A DNA stretch of 64,000 bases from Gimesia algae (lineage in GTDB: Bacteria > Planctomycetota > Planctomycetia > Planctomycetales > Planctomycetaceae), in the NCBI RefSeq assembly GCF_007746795.1, contig NZ_CP036343.1:2965369-3029368 (forward strand). Reading direction: 5' to 3'. The notes below the pieces were generated by a model that was given only the letters and a program-made list of their open reading frames with translations, made no database searches and was not told the DNA's origin. Every line of letters begins with the position of its first letter. The first letter of the stretch is position 1. Both the position numbers and the translations under genes were made by a program. Of this stretch, positions 48,410-57,321 are shown piece after piece.

Positions 48410-49831
48410 ATGTCTCGCATTTTACCAATGCTGGTTCTCTGCCTTGGAATCCCGCTCTCCGCATCTGCACAACCACCTACTGCCACAAACGACCCTTATG
48501 CTCAGCAGAAAATCCAGGCTGACCAGGCGCAGCAGCAAGGGGACTACGCAAAATCAATCACCATTACCTCACAAGTCCTGCAACAGAAGCCCGATGATCA
48601 CGTTGCTTATTATCTGCGGGCCAGTGCCCGTGTCGAAGCAGGTCGTGAGCAAGGCAACGTCCAGTCCATCCGCGAAGGAGTAGGCGATGCCCGCGAGGCG
48701 ATCCGCTTCAGCCAGAACCAGAATGTCAACTATTACCTGCCCTACCTGTATGGGATGATGAATCTGGCGGTCATGGAAAACAAAAAAAGCCATGCAGAGA
48801 CTGCACTCGGTGTTGCAAACCAGGTACTGGCCCGCACGACATTGACCCCGGAAGAAAAAGCCAACTTTCATTACCAGCGCGGCATGATTTACCTGCCTTT
48901 GAACAAACCACAGGAGGCAGCGCAGGATTTCACGGAAACCATCAAATTGTCACCTGATCACTTTGCAGCACTCCTCGCCCTGCCTGACGCATATGCTCTT
49001 GCCGGCAATAATGATATGGCCCTGGCCAGTTTCAACCAGGTAATTCAGAAACAGCCAAATTCTCCCGTGGTCTATAACAACCGGGCGATGTTCTACCAGC
49101 AGCAGGGAAAGCTACAGGAAGCCATCAATGACTTCTCCCAGGCAATCCAGATCGATCCGAAGTACCATCACGCCATCACCAACCGTGGCTTTGCCTACCT
49201 GGAAGGTGGTAAACCGGATACTGCGGAAGCCGACCTGACACAATCCCTGTCAATTGAGCCCAATCAACCCTTTGTCCTGGGGATGCGGGGAGAAGCCCGA
49301 CTTCTGCAGGGTAAAATCACGGAAGCGATTGACGACCAGAAAAAAGCAGTTCAAATGGATCCGCAAAACCCGGCCCTGCACTCCGATCTGGGTTTCTCCT
49401 ATTTCTTTAACCATGACTATCCGGCTGCCCTGACCGAATTCAAACTGGCCGCACAACTGGCTCCGGAACAGATGAAAGTTCTCGATCCATGGATCTATCT
49501 GGCATTGACTCAGAGTAACCAGAAATCAGCCGCTGATGCCAGGTTCCAGTCAGTCATCGCTAAAAAACCGGACACTCGCGACTCCATCGACAACCTGCTT
49601 CTATTTTTGATGGGAACCATCTCAAACACTGAACTGCTCGATTCCATCGACCAGAAAGATGTGGAACGAGCGAAAGCTCAAATCTGTGAAGCCTATTACT
49701 TCATCGGACAGAAAGCACTTCTGGCCGGTGACACTGCAACCGCCTCCCAGAACTTCCAGGCCTCGTTGAACACAAAAATGACGGGCCTGTCCGCATACCG
49801 CGGCGCTCAATATGCCCTGAAGAAATTTTAG
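48410..49831 (+). CDS. Secreted TPR protein; stop codon lies in a repeat element
   Basis: The product is 473 residues with a signal peptide (MSRILPMLVLCLGIPLSASA, cleavage before QPP). TPR repeats fill most of it: YAKSITITSQVLQQKPDDH, AAQDFTETIKLSPDHFAAL, AINDFSQAIQIDPKYHHAI, AEADLTQSLSIEPNQPFVL and AIDDQKKAVQMDPQNPALH. ATG 48410 is chosen over 48188 because AAGGA lies about 10 bases upstream and the signal peptide begins there. The TAG stop (49829-49831) coincides with the first bases of repeat copy E. The protein probably mediates envelope protein contacts; the partner is unknown. Confidence 0.8.
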   Translation: MSRILPMLVLCLGIPLSASAQPPTATNDPYAQQKIQADQAQQQGDYAKSITITSQVLQQKPDDHVAYYLRASARVEAGREQGNVQSIREGVGDAREAIRFSQNQNVNYYLPYLYGMMNLAVMENKKSHAETALGVANQVLARTTLTPEEKANFHYQRGMIYLPLNKPQEAAQDFTETIKLSPDHFAALLALPDAYALAGNNDMALASFNQVIQKQPNSPVVYNNRAMFYQQQGKLQEAINDFSQAIQIDPKYHHAITNRGFAYLEGGKPDTAEADLTQSLSIEPNQPFVLGMRGEARLLQGKITEAIDDQKKAVQMDPQNPALHSDLGFSYFFNHDYPAALTEFKLAAQLAPEQMKVLDPWIYLALTQSNQKSAADARFQSVIAKKPDTRDSIDNLLLFLMGTISNTELLDSIDQKDVERAKAQICEAYYFIGQKALLAGDTATASQNFQASLNTKMTGLSAYRGAQYALKKF

Positions 49832-49922
49832 ACTGTGTCCCGTTTTACTGTAGCGTTCCCAGGGCTGCTTGACCCAGACATACTGCATTGAGGGACGCTA
49901 TGGCTAAATGTAATGCGCTCTA
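49829..49922 (-). repeat. Dispersed palindromic MITE-like element, copy E
   Basis: A 94-bp copy reading TAGACTGTGTCCCG at the left and ATGCGCTCTA at the right. The first TAG is the stop codon of the TPR gene. The reconstructed empty site, AAATTTTAGTTTC, has the same amber stop, so insertion at TA left the protein unchanged. The inner arms are AGCGTTCCC and GGGACGCT. It lies between two convergent genes. Confidence 0.85.
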
Positions 49923-49942
49923 GTTTCTAATGTGGAAACAAC

Positions 49943-49983
49943 AAAAGCCCTGTAAAGATCGGTGATCCTTACAGGGCTTTTTT
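49943..49983. terminator. Bidirectional terminator between convergent genes
   Basis: AAAAGCCCTGTAA pairs with TTACAGGGCTTTT across a 13-base loop and is followed by further T residues; the 5' A-run serves the opposite strand. It serves the TPR gene (plus) and the ketosynthase-like gene (minus). Confidence 0.85.
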
Positions 49984-50004
49984 ATGATCACCATGATGGT
50001 TAAC

Positions 50005-51306
50005 TCAAATGCCACAAACCACAGAGGCACTGGCCTGACCAAAAGTGGTAGTGCTGATCTTTAGAAACAGCTTGTTATCTGTCGCCAGAGGCTCATTCCG
50101 AACCACATTTAACGGGCAATCCGGATCAGGGGTTTCATAATTCAAGGTCGCAGGAATGAAGCCCTGCTTTAAGCCCACCAGAGAACCGCTGACTTCCACG
50201 ATCCCACAGGCAGAACCAGAATTACCAAAATAACTCTTCAATGCAGTCACAGGAACTTCACTGGCTTTGTCACCAAAAACATCCTGGATCGCGAGATATT
50301 CCTGGACATCAATTACCTGCTCTCCCAGTCCATGAGCGTTAATATGACCGATATCCCCCACTTCCACATCAGCCCTTTTCAACGCCAGTCTGATGGCATT
50401 GGCAATCGCTGCTTTTGTATCCACCGATCCATCCCGTTTTACAACGCAGGAAGCCCCTGTGCCCAGAACTTCACCCCAGATCTTTGCACCTCGCTGTTCA
50501 GCGTGTGACTTTTCTTCCAGCAACAGCGAACAGGCTGCCTCGCCCAGAATCTGCCCGGTGCGCGCCTTGTCAAATGGACGTGAACGTTTCTCAAATTCGG
50601 CAGGGGAATCTGCCAGCTGATCCCAGAATTTTGCATGAATGGATTTCACTTCATGCACCCGGGTTCCGGTCACACCCGCGACCATGACATCTGCCCAGCC
50701 TCGCTCAATGACTCGCTGGGCTTCACCTAGCACCAGGTTTCCGGACGCTTCCGCCTGGGTAATCGAGTTATTTGGACCTCGAGCGTCAATGATGATACCA
50801 ATATGACAGGCAGGCATGTTGGGCAGGTATTTAAGCAGCCACAATGGCTCCATTTTGGCCAGGCCTTCCCCACCCCAGCGTTGATACTGAAATTCATGCC
50901 CTTCAGAAGCAGCCATACAGGCCCCTACCAGAACTTCAGGAGGACTGAGCATCAGATTAGCACCGAATTCGATGCCAAAACGCTCACTGTCGACGGCTGA
51001 GAGATCCAGAGCCGAATCAACCATGGCCAGATTCGCAGAAGCGACTCCCAGCTGGATCTCACGGCACATGACCTTGAGACTCTTCCGCTGCTGTTTCAGA
51101 TACTCTTTTTTTATTGTGGTTGCATTGAAGTCGGAAATTTCCGCAACGCAGGTATCAGGGGCTGCCAGATGAGCAAAGAGTTCGGATTTTTTGACTCCTG
51201 ATTTCCCGGTCATCAGGCTGTCTTGAAATGCTTGTACTCCGATTCCGATCGGGCTGAGAATCCCCATCCCGGTAATCAGAATTCGCCGCTTTGATTCTGT
51301 ATTCAT
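50005..51306 (-). CDS. Beta-ketoacyl synthase-like protein lacking catalytic Cys and one His
   Basis: The 433-residue product has the thiolase fold of FabF/KAS II throughout (ILITGMGILSPIGIGVQAFQ; HINAHGLGEQVIDVQEYLAI). By alignment to FabF at 51709-52953, the nucleophilic Cys in TACASAT is Glu186 here (TQAEASGN). The second catalytic His of GHLLGAS is Asn362 (GNSGSAC), while the first His (325) remains. Loss of the Cys is typical of chain-length-factor subunits that pair with an active ketosynthase in type II polyketide systems. It lies about 400 bp downstream of fabF on the same strand, so a non-catalytic or decarboxylase partner role is possible. A truly inactive paralogue is the alternative. 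Confidence 0.8.
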   Translation of the reverse strand: MNTESKRRILITGMGILSPIGIGVQAFQDSLMTGKSGVKKSELFAHLAAPDTCVAEISDFNATTIKKEYLKQQRKSLKVMCREIQLGVASANLAMVDSALDLSAVDSERFGIEFGANLMLSPPEVLVGACMAASEGHEFQYQRWGGEGLAKMEPLWLLKYLPNMPACHIGIIIDARGPNNSITQAEASGNLVLGEAQRVIERGWADVMVAGVTGTRVHEVKSIHAKFWDQLADSPAEFEKRSRPFDKARTGQILGEAACSLLLEEKSHAEQRGAKIWGEVLGTGASCVVKRDGSVDTKAAIANAIRLALKRADVEVGDIGHINAHGLGEQVIDVQEYLAIQDVFGDKASEVPVTALKSYFGNSGSACGIVEVSGSLVGLKQGFIPATLNYETPDPDCPLNVVRNEPLATDNKLFLKISTTTFGQASASVVCGI

Positions 51307-51708
51307 TTGAATCTCTTAAGAAAGTCCCGCTTATCAACTACGCCAGCTGCACTCGAATAATGTATCTTCATCGTAGAACATAATTCTTCCCAGACAAGAG
51401 CTTTGCCTGTTTCAATCGGAAAATCTGCTGAGGCAGTTAACCATGTTCAGAAAAGAAGAGTTTGAGGGATCACGACACCTGATCAGCCTGCCGACCGACC
51501 CTAAAACAACGCCCCCACACAGACATACACCACTTTGACCCAGTAAAGCAGCTGTAACAAGGGATAGCTAAGACAATCATGCGCCGATTTTCAACCCTGA
51601 AGCGACAATCAGATCAGGAATTATTCGGGAAAACTCTAACCCCTTACAAGTAAACCCAAAAAGAGAGCAGGAATGCGTGCAGTAAGCCAGAAGACAGCGA
51701 CAGGCGCC
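51307..51708. other. Gene-free spacer between fabF and the second ketosynthase-like gene
   Basis: This 402-base gap separates two minus-strand ketosynthase genes. I see no coding frame with a ribosome-binding site, no strong hairpin and no repeat copy. Its length suggests the downstream gene has its own promoter. Confidence 0.45.
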
Positions 51709-52953
51709 CTAAGGCGCCTTCTGCAGAACCAGACAGGCATTATGTCCGCCGAACCCGAAGCTGTTCTTCATCACCCTGTTCAGCTTCATTTCACGTGGCT
51801 CGTTGGGAATGTAATCGAGATTACAATTTTCGTCCGGATTATCGAGATTGATGGTTGGCGGTGCCACCTGTTCCTGCAACGCTTTCACACCGACTACAAA
51901 CTCGACACCCCCTGATGCTCCCAGTAGATGCCCCAAATGCCCTTTCGTACTGGAGACCGGCATCTGCTTCACATGTGAATGAAACACGGAATTGATGGCA
52001 GCGGTCTCCGCCACATCTCCCAGAGGTGTACTGGTTCCATGTGTGTTAATATAGTCGATATCTTCCGGATTCAAACCCGCATCTTTAATCGCATGCAGCA
52101 TGGCGCGGGCCGCACCCCGTCCTTCAGGATCAGGAGCTGTCATATGTGTCCCATCTGCAGACATACCATAACCGACGATTTCCGCGAGAATCGGAACCCC
52201 CCGCTTTTTAGCATGTTCGTACTCCTCAAGCACGATGATACCGGCCCCTTCTGCCATGACAAATCCATCTCGATCACGATCGAAGGGACGACTGGCTGAC
52301 TGAGGATCATCGTTGCGTGTCGACAGTGCATTCATCCGGGCAAAACCAGACAACCCCATCGGAGTCACCGCAGCTTCACTCCCGCCTGTGATCATTATGT
52401 CTGCAACATCATGCTGAATCAGCTTGAACGCATCCCCGATCGCATTGGTGGCGGAAGCACAAGCAGTCGCCACAGCGCTGTTCGGTCCTTTTAATTCGTA
52501 AGTGACCGATATATTCCCACTGGCAGCATTGACCATCAGCTTGGGAATCATAAAGGGAGAAACACGTGCTGGCCCCTGGTTGTAAAGTCGATCATGCTGA
52601 CTTTCGATTTCATTCAGACCGCCAATACCACTACCGACCAGAACTCCTCTGCGATAGGGATCACCGTCAAAATCTTCGAGCTGAGCCTGGCGATAAGCAA
52701 TATGCGCCCCTACCAGACCGAACTGCACAAACCGGTCAACACGCTTCAGATCTTTCGCTGAGATATTCGTATATTCGCTGGCATTGAAATCCTTGATCTC
52801 ACCACCAAAACGAACTTTGTAGTCTGAACAGTCAAAGCGTTCCAGCGGACCAACACCACTCTTACCAGCGCATAACTTGTCCCAGAACTCTGAGACATCT
52901 AAACCCAGAGCCGTTACAACAGATACTCCGGTAACGACAACTCTCCTGCGCAT
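51709..52953 (-). CDS. fabF: 3-oxoacyl-[acyl-carrier-protein] synthase II
   Basis: FabF condenses malonyl-ACP with acyl-ACP in fatty-acid elongation. The product is 414 residues. The catalytic Cys165 lies in VATACASATNAIGDAF, the first His in INTHGTSTPLGD and the second in STKGHLGHLLGASG, so the Cys-His-His triad is intact. The N-terminal RRVVVTGVSVVTALGLDV and C-terminal NSFGFGGHNACLVL are family signatures. It lies 84 bp after acpP on the same strand. Confidence 0.96.
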   Translation of the reverse strand: MRRRVVVTGVSVVTALGLDVSEFWDKLCAGKSGVGPLERFDCSDYKVRFGGEIKDFNASEYTNISAKDLKRVDRFVQFGLVGAHIAYRQAQLEDFDGDPYRRGVLVGSGIGGLNEIESQHDRLYNQGPARVSPFMIPKLMVNAASGNISVTYELKGPNSAVATACASATNAIGDAFKLIQHDVADIMITGGSEAAVTPMGLSGFARMNALSTRNDDPQSASRPFDRDRDGFVMAEGAGIIVLEEYEHAKKRGVPILAEIVGYGMSADGTHMTAPDPEGRGAARAMLHAIKDAGLNPEDIDYINTHGTSTPLGDVAETAAINSVFHSHVKQMPVSSTKGHLGHLLGASGGVEFVVGVKALQEQVAPPTINLDNPDENCNLDYIPNEPREMKLNRVMKNSFGFGGHNACLVLQKAP

Positions 52954-53037
52954 TCGTGAGCACTTCCTACAATGAAAAGACAGGACCAGATAGTTTCAAA
53001 ACAAAGGACAGCTCAGCTGACTGGAATCGAACCGGGT

Positions 53038-53271
53038 TCAGCTTGCCTTTTCAGTGATGTAGCCAACTACATCGCCGACAGTTTTGATTTTGTCATAGTC
53101 GTCATCAGGAATGGTCACATCAAACTCGTCTTCGAATTCCATTACGAGTTCTACAATGTCCAGAGAATCGGCCTTGAGGTCGTCGATAAATTTGCTGTCC
53201 AGCGTAATATCTTCCTTAGGGTGGCCTAATTGCTCGCTAACGATACCAACCACTTTTTCTTCAATTGACAC
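53038..53271 (-). CDS. acpP: Acyl carrier protein
   Basis: The product is 77 residues, highly acidic, and carries the phosphopantetheine-attachment Ser36 in the motif [12 protein letters not shown]. It carries growing acyl chains in the cytosol. The gene sits between fabD and fabF, the usual order, with a 389-bp gap upstream to fabD that contains an inverted repeat at 53413-53436. Confidence 0.96.
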   Translation of the reverse strand: MSIEEKVVGIVSEQLGHPKEDITLDSKFIDDLKADSLDIVELVMEFEDEFDVTIPDDDYDKIKTVGDVVGYITEKAS

Positions 53272-53412
53272 TCTTCTTCTCCTTCACCGTCTTAGTGATT
53301 TTTTTAACTTCAGGATGGCTGGAAACATTATTACCAGACCGACTTGGATGGATTCGCCAACAGATGTAGCGATGATATATCCACTTTCCCGATTTATGTA
53401 AACCTTAAAATG

Positions 53413-53436
53413 AGACAAGAATTATGAGTCTTGTCT
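53413..53436. promoter_or_regulatory. Perfect inverted repeat in the acpP leader
   Basis: AGACAAGA and TCTTGTCT (8-bp arms) flank an 8-base loop ATTATGAG. A second, longer-range pair (AATTATGAG 53420-53428 with CTCATAATT 53453-53461) overlaps it, so two exclusive structures could form. It lies about 140 bp upstream of the acpP start within the 389-bp fabD-acpP spacer. It could be an operator or an RNA structure; neither is shown. No gene is visible elsewhere in the spacer. Confidence 0.3.
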
Positions 53437-53660
53437 ACTTCACCAAAGTTCTCTCATAATTTGATCGGGCTGACTTTACCAGTCTGAGAACCCATGATTT
53501 TGGGTTCTACAGAATTTTCTTCAGAGTTCCCGCGTAAGTTGTTGTAGCACAAATTGATAGACCAGATCAAGCTCTGAATTACCAGCAAAAATGTACCTCG
53601 CGACACCACTGTCCTTATGCACGCTTTAATAAATACACACCGATTACTGCTGCGAACCCC

Positions 53661-54569
53661 CTATGAATCGTTAACCGTTTCACAGGAAATTTTTCGATCG
53701 ACGCGTTTCATCAAACCTTTCAGAACTTTACCAGGACCGATTTCATAAAACTCATCAAAACCTGACGCCAGCATCGTCCGCAGGGAATCCTCCCAGAGCA
53801 CCGGACTGATCACCTGGCGTACCAGTAAATCGCGAATCTCATCGGGTTCTTCGTGAATTTCCGCATCAACATTAGAAATTACGGGAATTTCCGGCTTCTT
53901 CAGACCAACTCCCGCCAACGCTTCTGACAGACGACTGTCAGCCGGCTTCATGATTTCCGTGTGAAACGCTCCTGCGACGGCCAGAGGAATCGCTCGCCCC
54001 CCCTCCTGCTCAGCCAGTTCCGCCGCCAGTTCACAGGCACTGTTTTCACCGGACAGAACGATATTTCCAGGGCAGAGATAATTGGCAATCCAGATTTTAC
54101 CAGCAGAGGATGCAGACTGACAGATCTCGGAGACTTTTTCCCGATCCAGCAGCAGAACACTGACCATTCCCGAAGGATTGGCATCGGCGGCGGCCTGCAT
54201 TGCTTCGCCACGACGTTGCACCACACGCAGCCCGTCCTCAAAGCTCATCGCGCCCGCAAAAACCAAAGCAGTATACTCTCCCAGGCTCAAACCAGCTGCC
54301 ATCTCACAAGCCAGAACCTTATCAGGTGAATCTGCACGCAACATCTCTAAAGCGGCCAGACTGGTCACAAACAAAGCGGGTTGACTGATGACGGTCGAAT
54401 CCAGTTCTTCACTGGGACCTTCAAAGCAGAGCTTTGCCAGATCGTATTCCAGAATTTCCGATGCGCGATGATACAGTTCCCGGGCTGCCGGATATTTTTC
54501 GGCGATCGTTTTACCCATCCCGACATGCTGAGCACCCTGTCCGGGAAATAAAAAAGCGATTCTGCTCAC
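53661..54569 (-). CDS. fabD: Malonyl-CoA-ACP transacylase
   Basis: FabD moves malonate from CoA to ACP. The product is 302 residues. It opens with IAFLFPGQGAQHVGMG, and the nucleophile Ser95 lies in GLSLGEYTAL, where Leu replaces the His of the usual GHSLG box, a variant seen in other FabD proteins. The catalytic His appears in VAGAFHTEIM and the active-site Gln/Arg segments are present. It lies 51 bp after plsX on the same strand. Confidence 0.95.
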   Translation of the reverse strand: MSRIAFLFPGQGAQHVGMGKTIAEKYPAARELYHRASEILEYDLAKLCFEGPSEELDSTVISQPALFVTSLAALEMLRADSPDKVLACEMAAGLSLGEYTALVFAGAMSFEDGLRVVQRRGEAMQAAADANPSGMVSVLLLDREKVSEICQSASSAGKIWIANYLCPGNIVLSGENSACELAAELAEQEGGRAIPLAVAGAFHTEIMKPADSRLSEALAGVGLKKPEIPVISNVDAEIHEEPDEIRDLLVRQVISPVLWEDSLRTMLASGFDEFYEIGPGKVLKGLMKRVDRKISCETVNDS

Positions 54570-54620
54570 GAGTCGATCCCTCTATTTTTGGAATTGCACT
54601 GCTAGTTATAAGATGCCGAC

Positions 54621-55622
54621 TCAGGCGACAGGCTTCTGCGCCAGATGTTCGGCGATCTGCGAATTGATGCCACGGTTCTTGAACATGGCACTTCCCTTCA
54701 ATGCGTTTGCGATCGAGTGAGCATCACTGGAACCATGACAGATAATACAAATGCCGTCGATCCCGAGTAATGGTGCACCGCCGGTTTCATGGTAATGGAA
54801 CCGCTTGCCCATTTCCTGAAAGGCCAGCTTAGCCTTATCCCGCTCCGCATCCAGGCTGCCGATGATCTGCCGGGAAGCTTCCTTCATCAGAAAATCAGCC
54901 ATCCCCTCACTGACCTTTAACACCACATTGCCGACAAAACCTTCACAGATCAATACGTCAGCTTCCCCCTGATAGAGCCCGCGACCTTCAACATTGCCGA
55001 CAAAGCTGTCTTTCAGTAGCCCTTCATTAAGCAGGCGGTAGGTGTCGCGATAGAGATCATTCCCCTTCACGTCTTCACTCCCGATATTGATCAGACCAAT
55101 CTTGGGAGACTCAACCCGCAGTACTTCGCGAGCATAGATTTCACCCATCACTGCGTACTGATAGAGATGAGAAGGCCGTGCAGAAGGATTGGCACCGACA
55201 TCCATCAGCACGGCATGGCCGGCACTGGTGGGTAATGTCACTGCAATCCCGGGACGTTTGACACTTTTCAGGAACAGGCGGGTTTTCAGACCAGAAGCGA
55301 CAACCGCACCGGTATTCCCGGCACTGACAACCGCATCTACCTCACGGGCCGCCATCAGTTTCCAGCAGACAGAAATCGAGCTGTCCGGTTTCTGACGCAT
55401 GGCATCAGTCGGTTTTTCCTCCATCCCCACAACCTGACTGGCATGGACAATCGAAAGACGATCGCCATTATAGCCCGATGCTTCTACCTGAGCTTCAAGC
55501 AGGTCACGGGGACCAACCAGAACGACATTGAGTGCAGGGTCCGCCTGCAATGCAACGATTGCTCCTGTTATGTTCGGTTCGGGGGCATAATCTCCCCCCA
55601 TTGCATCCAGTGCAATCCGCAT
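54621..55622 (-). CDS. plsX: Phosphate acyltransferase PlsX
   Basis: PlsX makes acyl-phosphate from acyl-ACP for phospholipid synthesis. The product is 333 residues and begins MRIALDAMGGDYAPEPNITG, a family signature. Others are SAGNTGAVVASGLKTRL, GANPSARPSHLYQYAVMG, FVGNVEGRGLYQG and CEGFVGNVVLKVSEGMADF. It follows rpmF by six bases, the widespread rpmF-plsX arrangement that ties ribosome and lipid synthesis. Confidence 0.97.
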   Translation of the reverse strand: MRIALDAMGGDYAPEPNITGAIVALQADPALNVVLVGPRDLLEAQVEASGYNGDRLSIVHASQVVGMEEKPTDAMRQKPDSSISVCWKLMAAREVDAVVSAGNTGAVVASGLKTRLFLKSVKRPGIAVTLPTSAGHAVLMDVGANPSARPSHLYQYAVMGEIYAREVLRVESPKIGLINIGSEDVKGNDLYRDTYRLLNEGLLKDSFVGNVEGRGLYQGEADVLICEGFVGNVVLKVSEGMADFLMKEASRQIIGSLDAERDKAKLAFQEMGKRFHYHETGGAPLLGIDGICIICHGSSDAHSIANALKGSAMFKNRGINSQIAEHLAQKPVA

Positions 55623-55628
55623 TGACCA

Positions 55629-55808
55629 CTAGTCCTCAGTATCAACGATGGTTCGCCCCTGATAGAAACCACAACTAGGGCAAATGGCATGAGAAGGGGA
55701 CGCGGTACCACATTGTGGGCAATAGGTGGGCTTACTTGCCTTAACACCATTATGACTGCGTCTCTTACGAGAATTGGATTTTGACATCCGTCTTTTAGGA
55801 ACTGCCAT
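55629..55808 (-). CDS. rpmF: 50S ribosomal protein L32
   Basis: A 59-residue basic protein beginning MAVPKRRMSKSNSRKRRSHN, the standard L32 start. A zinc-ribbon with two Cys pairs follows (YCPQCG and ICPSCG), ending GFYQGRTIVDTED. The four Cys mark the zinc-binding form of L32. The start is ATG 55808 and the stop TAG ends six bases before the plsX start. It is the first gene of the rpmF-plsX-fabD-acpP-fabF cluster. Confidence 0.95.
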   Translation of the reverse strand: MAVPKRRMSKSNSRKRRSHNGVKASKPTYCPQCGTASPSHAICPSCGFYQGRTIVDTED

Positions 55809-56078
55809 GAAAAAGACCGCCTTTAAACACCTGACTTATCTTAAACTAAACGTAATACGTAACTTAACACTTTTTTTAGACCCTGTAAGCGCACGGAGAT
55901 CTCTCATACCAGCTTTTCTGACAGGAATCGAACATACTATGCAATTTTCAAAACAACTGTCAAGCTACAGGGCCTACATCAGACGATATCAAAAATGATA
56001 TTTCCATATTGATTCGCGTAATCAAAACATCGGTACACACATTAATCCCTATGGGATCCCAGGAAAACGAGTAAAGCA

Positions 56079-57311
56079 ATGACGGATCATCGCCTCAAAC
56101 CACCTGCATCACGAACCTTTCAGATCATTCTGACAGTCGCCACGCTCATTCTGCTCCTGCAGAATCATGTCTCGGCTGCGCCACAACAGATGACTCCGCA
56201 AGAACTTCAGTCATTTGGCAAGCAGATTCAGGACACTGCCACTGCTCAGGATCCGACAAAATTTCGGGCCCTGTTTGACTGGAAAACATTCATTAATCGG
56301 GTTCTGGCAGAATACGAACAGAATTCCGCCGTCAAACAGGCGATTCAACCCGTTCGCCAGCAGCTTGAAGCCGCCTACACAGCTGAAAACCAGGGCATTG
56401 ACTCGGAAATTCTAGCAGAAGTCGCCAACGGAGCGGACTATCGCTTCCTCGCCATGCGAAAGGAAGATGACCAGTATAAAGTTATTTTCCGCTTTCTCAG
56501 ACCCGACTGGACGCTCAATTACCAGGCCCTGATTATTGAAAAGCAGGATTCCGGAGAACTGAAAATCATCGACATCGACAGCTTCTCTACAGGAGAACTG
56601 ATCTCTCAGTCACTGCAGCGACTGTACCTGCCTGAACTGTATAAAGCGCATGGAGCGAATCAGGATAAACTGACTCCCGATGAAAAAACACGGATTCTGG
56701 ATCAGAAAAAACGCTATGACTTTTTGACTTCCACAGATGAAAAATCAGATCCATTCCAAGCATATACACAACTTCCGACTCAATACAAAAGCGACAAAAC
56801 CGTCCTGCTCTTTCTGGCACAAGACTCGATTGCAAAAGAAGACAGCAAAAAATACCAGCAGGTATTAAACGTTTATCGCAAGTATCATCCTCAGGATTCC
56901 GCTGCGGAACTTCTGAGTATCGATTATTTCAGCATGGAAAAACAATATCCCCAGGCAATCGACAGCCTGGAGCGTCTGTCCGCTTCACTGAAAACGGTGG
57001 ACCCTTATCTGTACTCCCTGCGGGCCGGCATCCTGATCGAAATGGGTGACATCAATCTGGCTGGAAAGTATGCAGGCAAAGCATCTGAAATCGAACCGGA
57101 TCTGTTGCAACCTTACCTGCATCTGCTCAATATTTCCGTAATGCAAAGCAACTTCGACGAAACCATCAGGCACCTGGAAACTCTTGAAACCAAATTCGGA
57201 TTTGCCTACGAAGACCTGGATCTCAGCGAGTTGGAAAACATCGACAAATTCACCGCCTCACCTCAATTCAAAAAATGGCAGTCTGAAAGGCTGCCTCCCA
57301 AAGCAAAATAA
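56079..57311 (+). CDS. Secreted protein of unknown function with C-terminal TPR-like repeats
   Basis: The product is 410 residues with a signal peptide (hydrophobic IILTVATLILLLQNHVSA, cleavage near AA-PQQ). A predicted alpha/beta region at about 35-175 (FRALFDWKTFINRVLAEYEQ, YKVIFRFLRPDWTLNYQAL) is followed by TPR-like helices (AAELLSIDYFSMEKQYPQAI; AGKYAGKASEIEPDLLQPYL). I do not recognise the family. The gene ends TAA 10 bases before repeat copy F and is convergent with the prenyltransferase-repeat gene. Confidence 0.7.
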   Translation: MTDHRLKPPASRTFQIILTVATLILLLQNHVSAAPQQMTPQELQSFGKQIQDTATAQDPTKFRALFDWKTFINRVLAEYEQNSAVKQAIQPVRQQLEAAYTAENQGIDSEILAEVANGADYRFLAMRKEDDQYKVIFRFLRPDWTLNYQALIIEKQDSGELKIIDIDSFSTGELISQSLQRLYLPELYKAHGANQDKLTPDEKTRILDQKKRYDFLTSTDEKSDPFQAYTQLPTQYKSDKTVLLFLAQDSIAKEDSKKYQQVLNVYRKYHPQDSAAELLSIDYFSMEKQYPQAIDSLERLSASLKTVDPYLYSLRAGILIEMGDINLAGKYAGKASEIEPDLLQPYLHLLNISVMQSNFDETIRHLETLETKFGFAYEDLDLSELENIDKFTASPQFKKWQSERLPPKAK

Positions 57312-57321
57312 CAGACAAGCC

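Noticed and set aside
52990-53040. GGTTCGATTCC on the minus strand, as in a tRNA T-loop
   Set aside because: The flanking bases do not form a T-stem, and the 84-bp gap between acpP and fabF holds no cloverleaf or acceptor stem.
55774-55998. 74-codon plus-strand frame opposite rpmF
   Set aside because: It overlaps the rpmF start on the other strand, lacks a ribosome-binding site and shows no family features.
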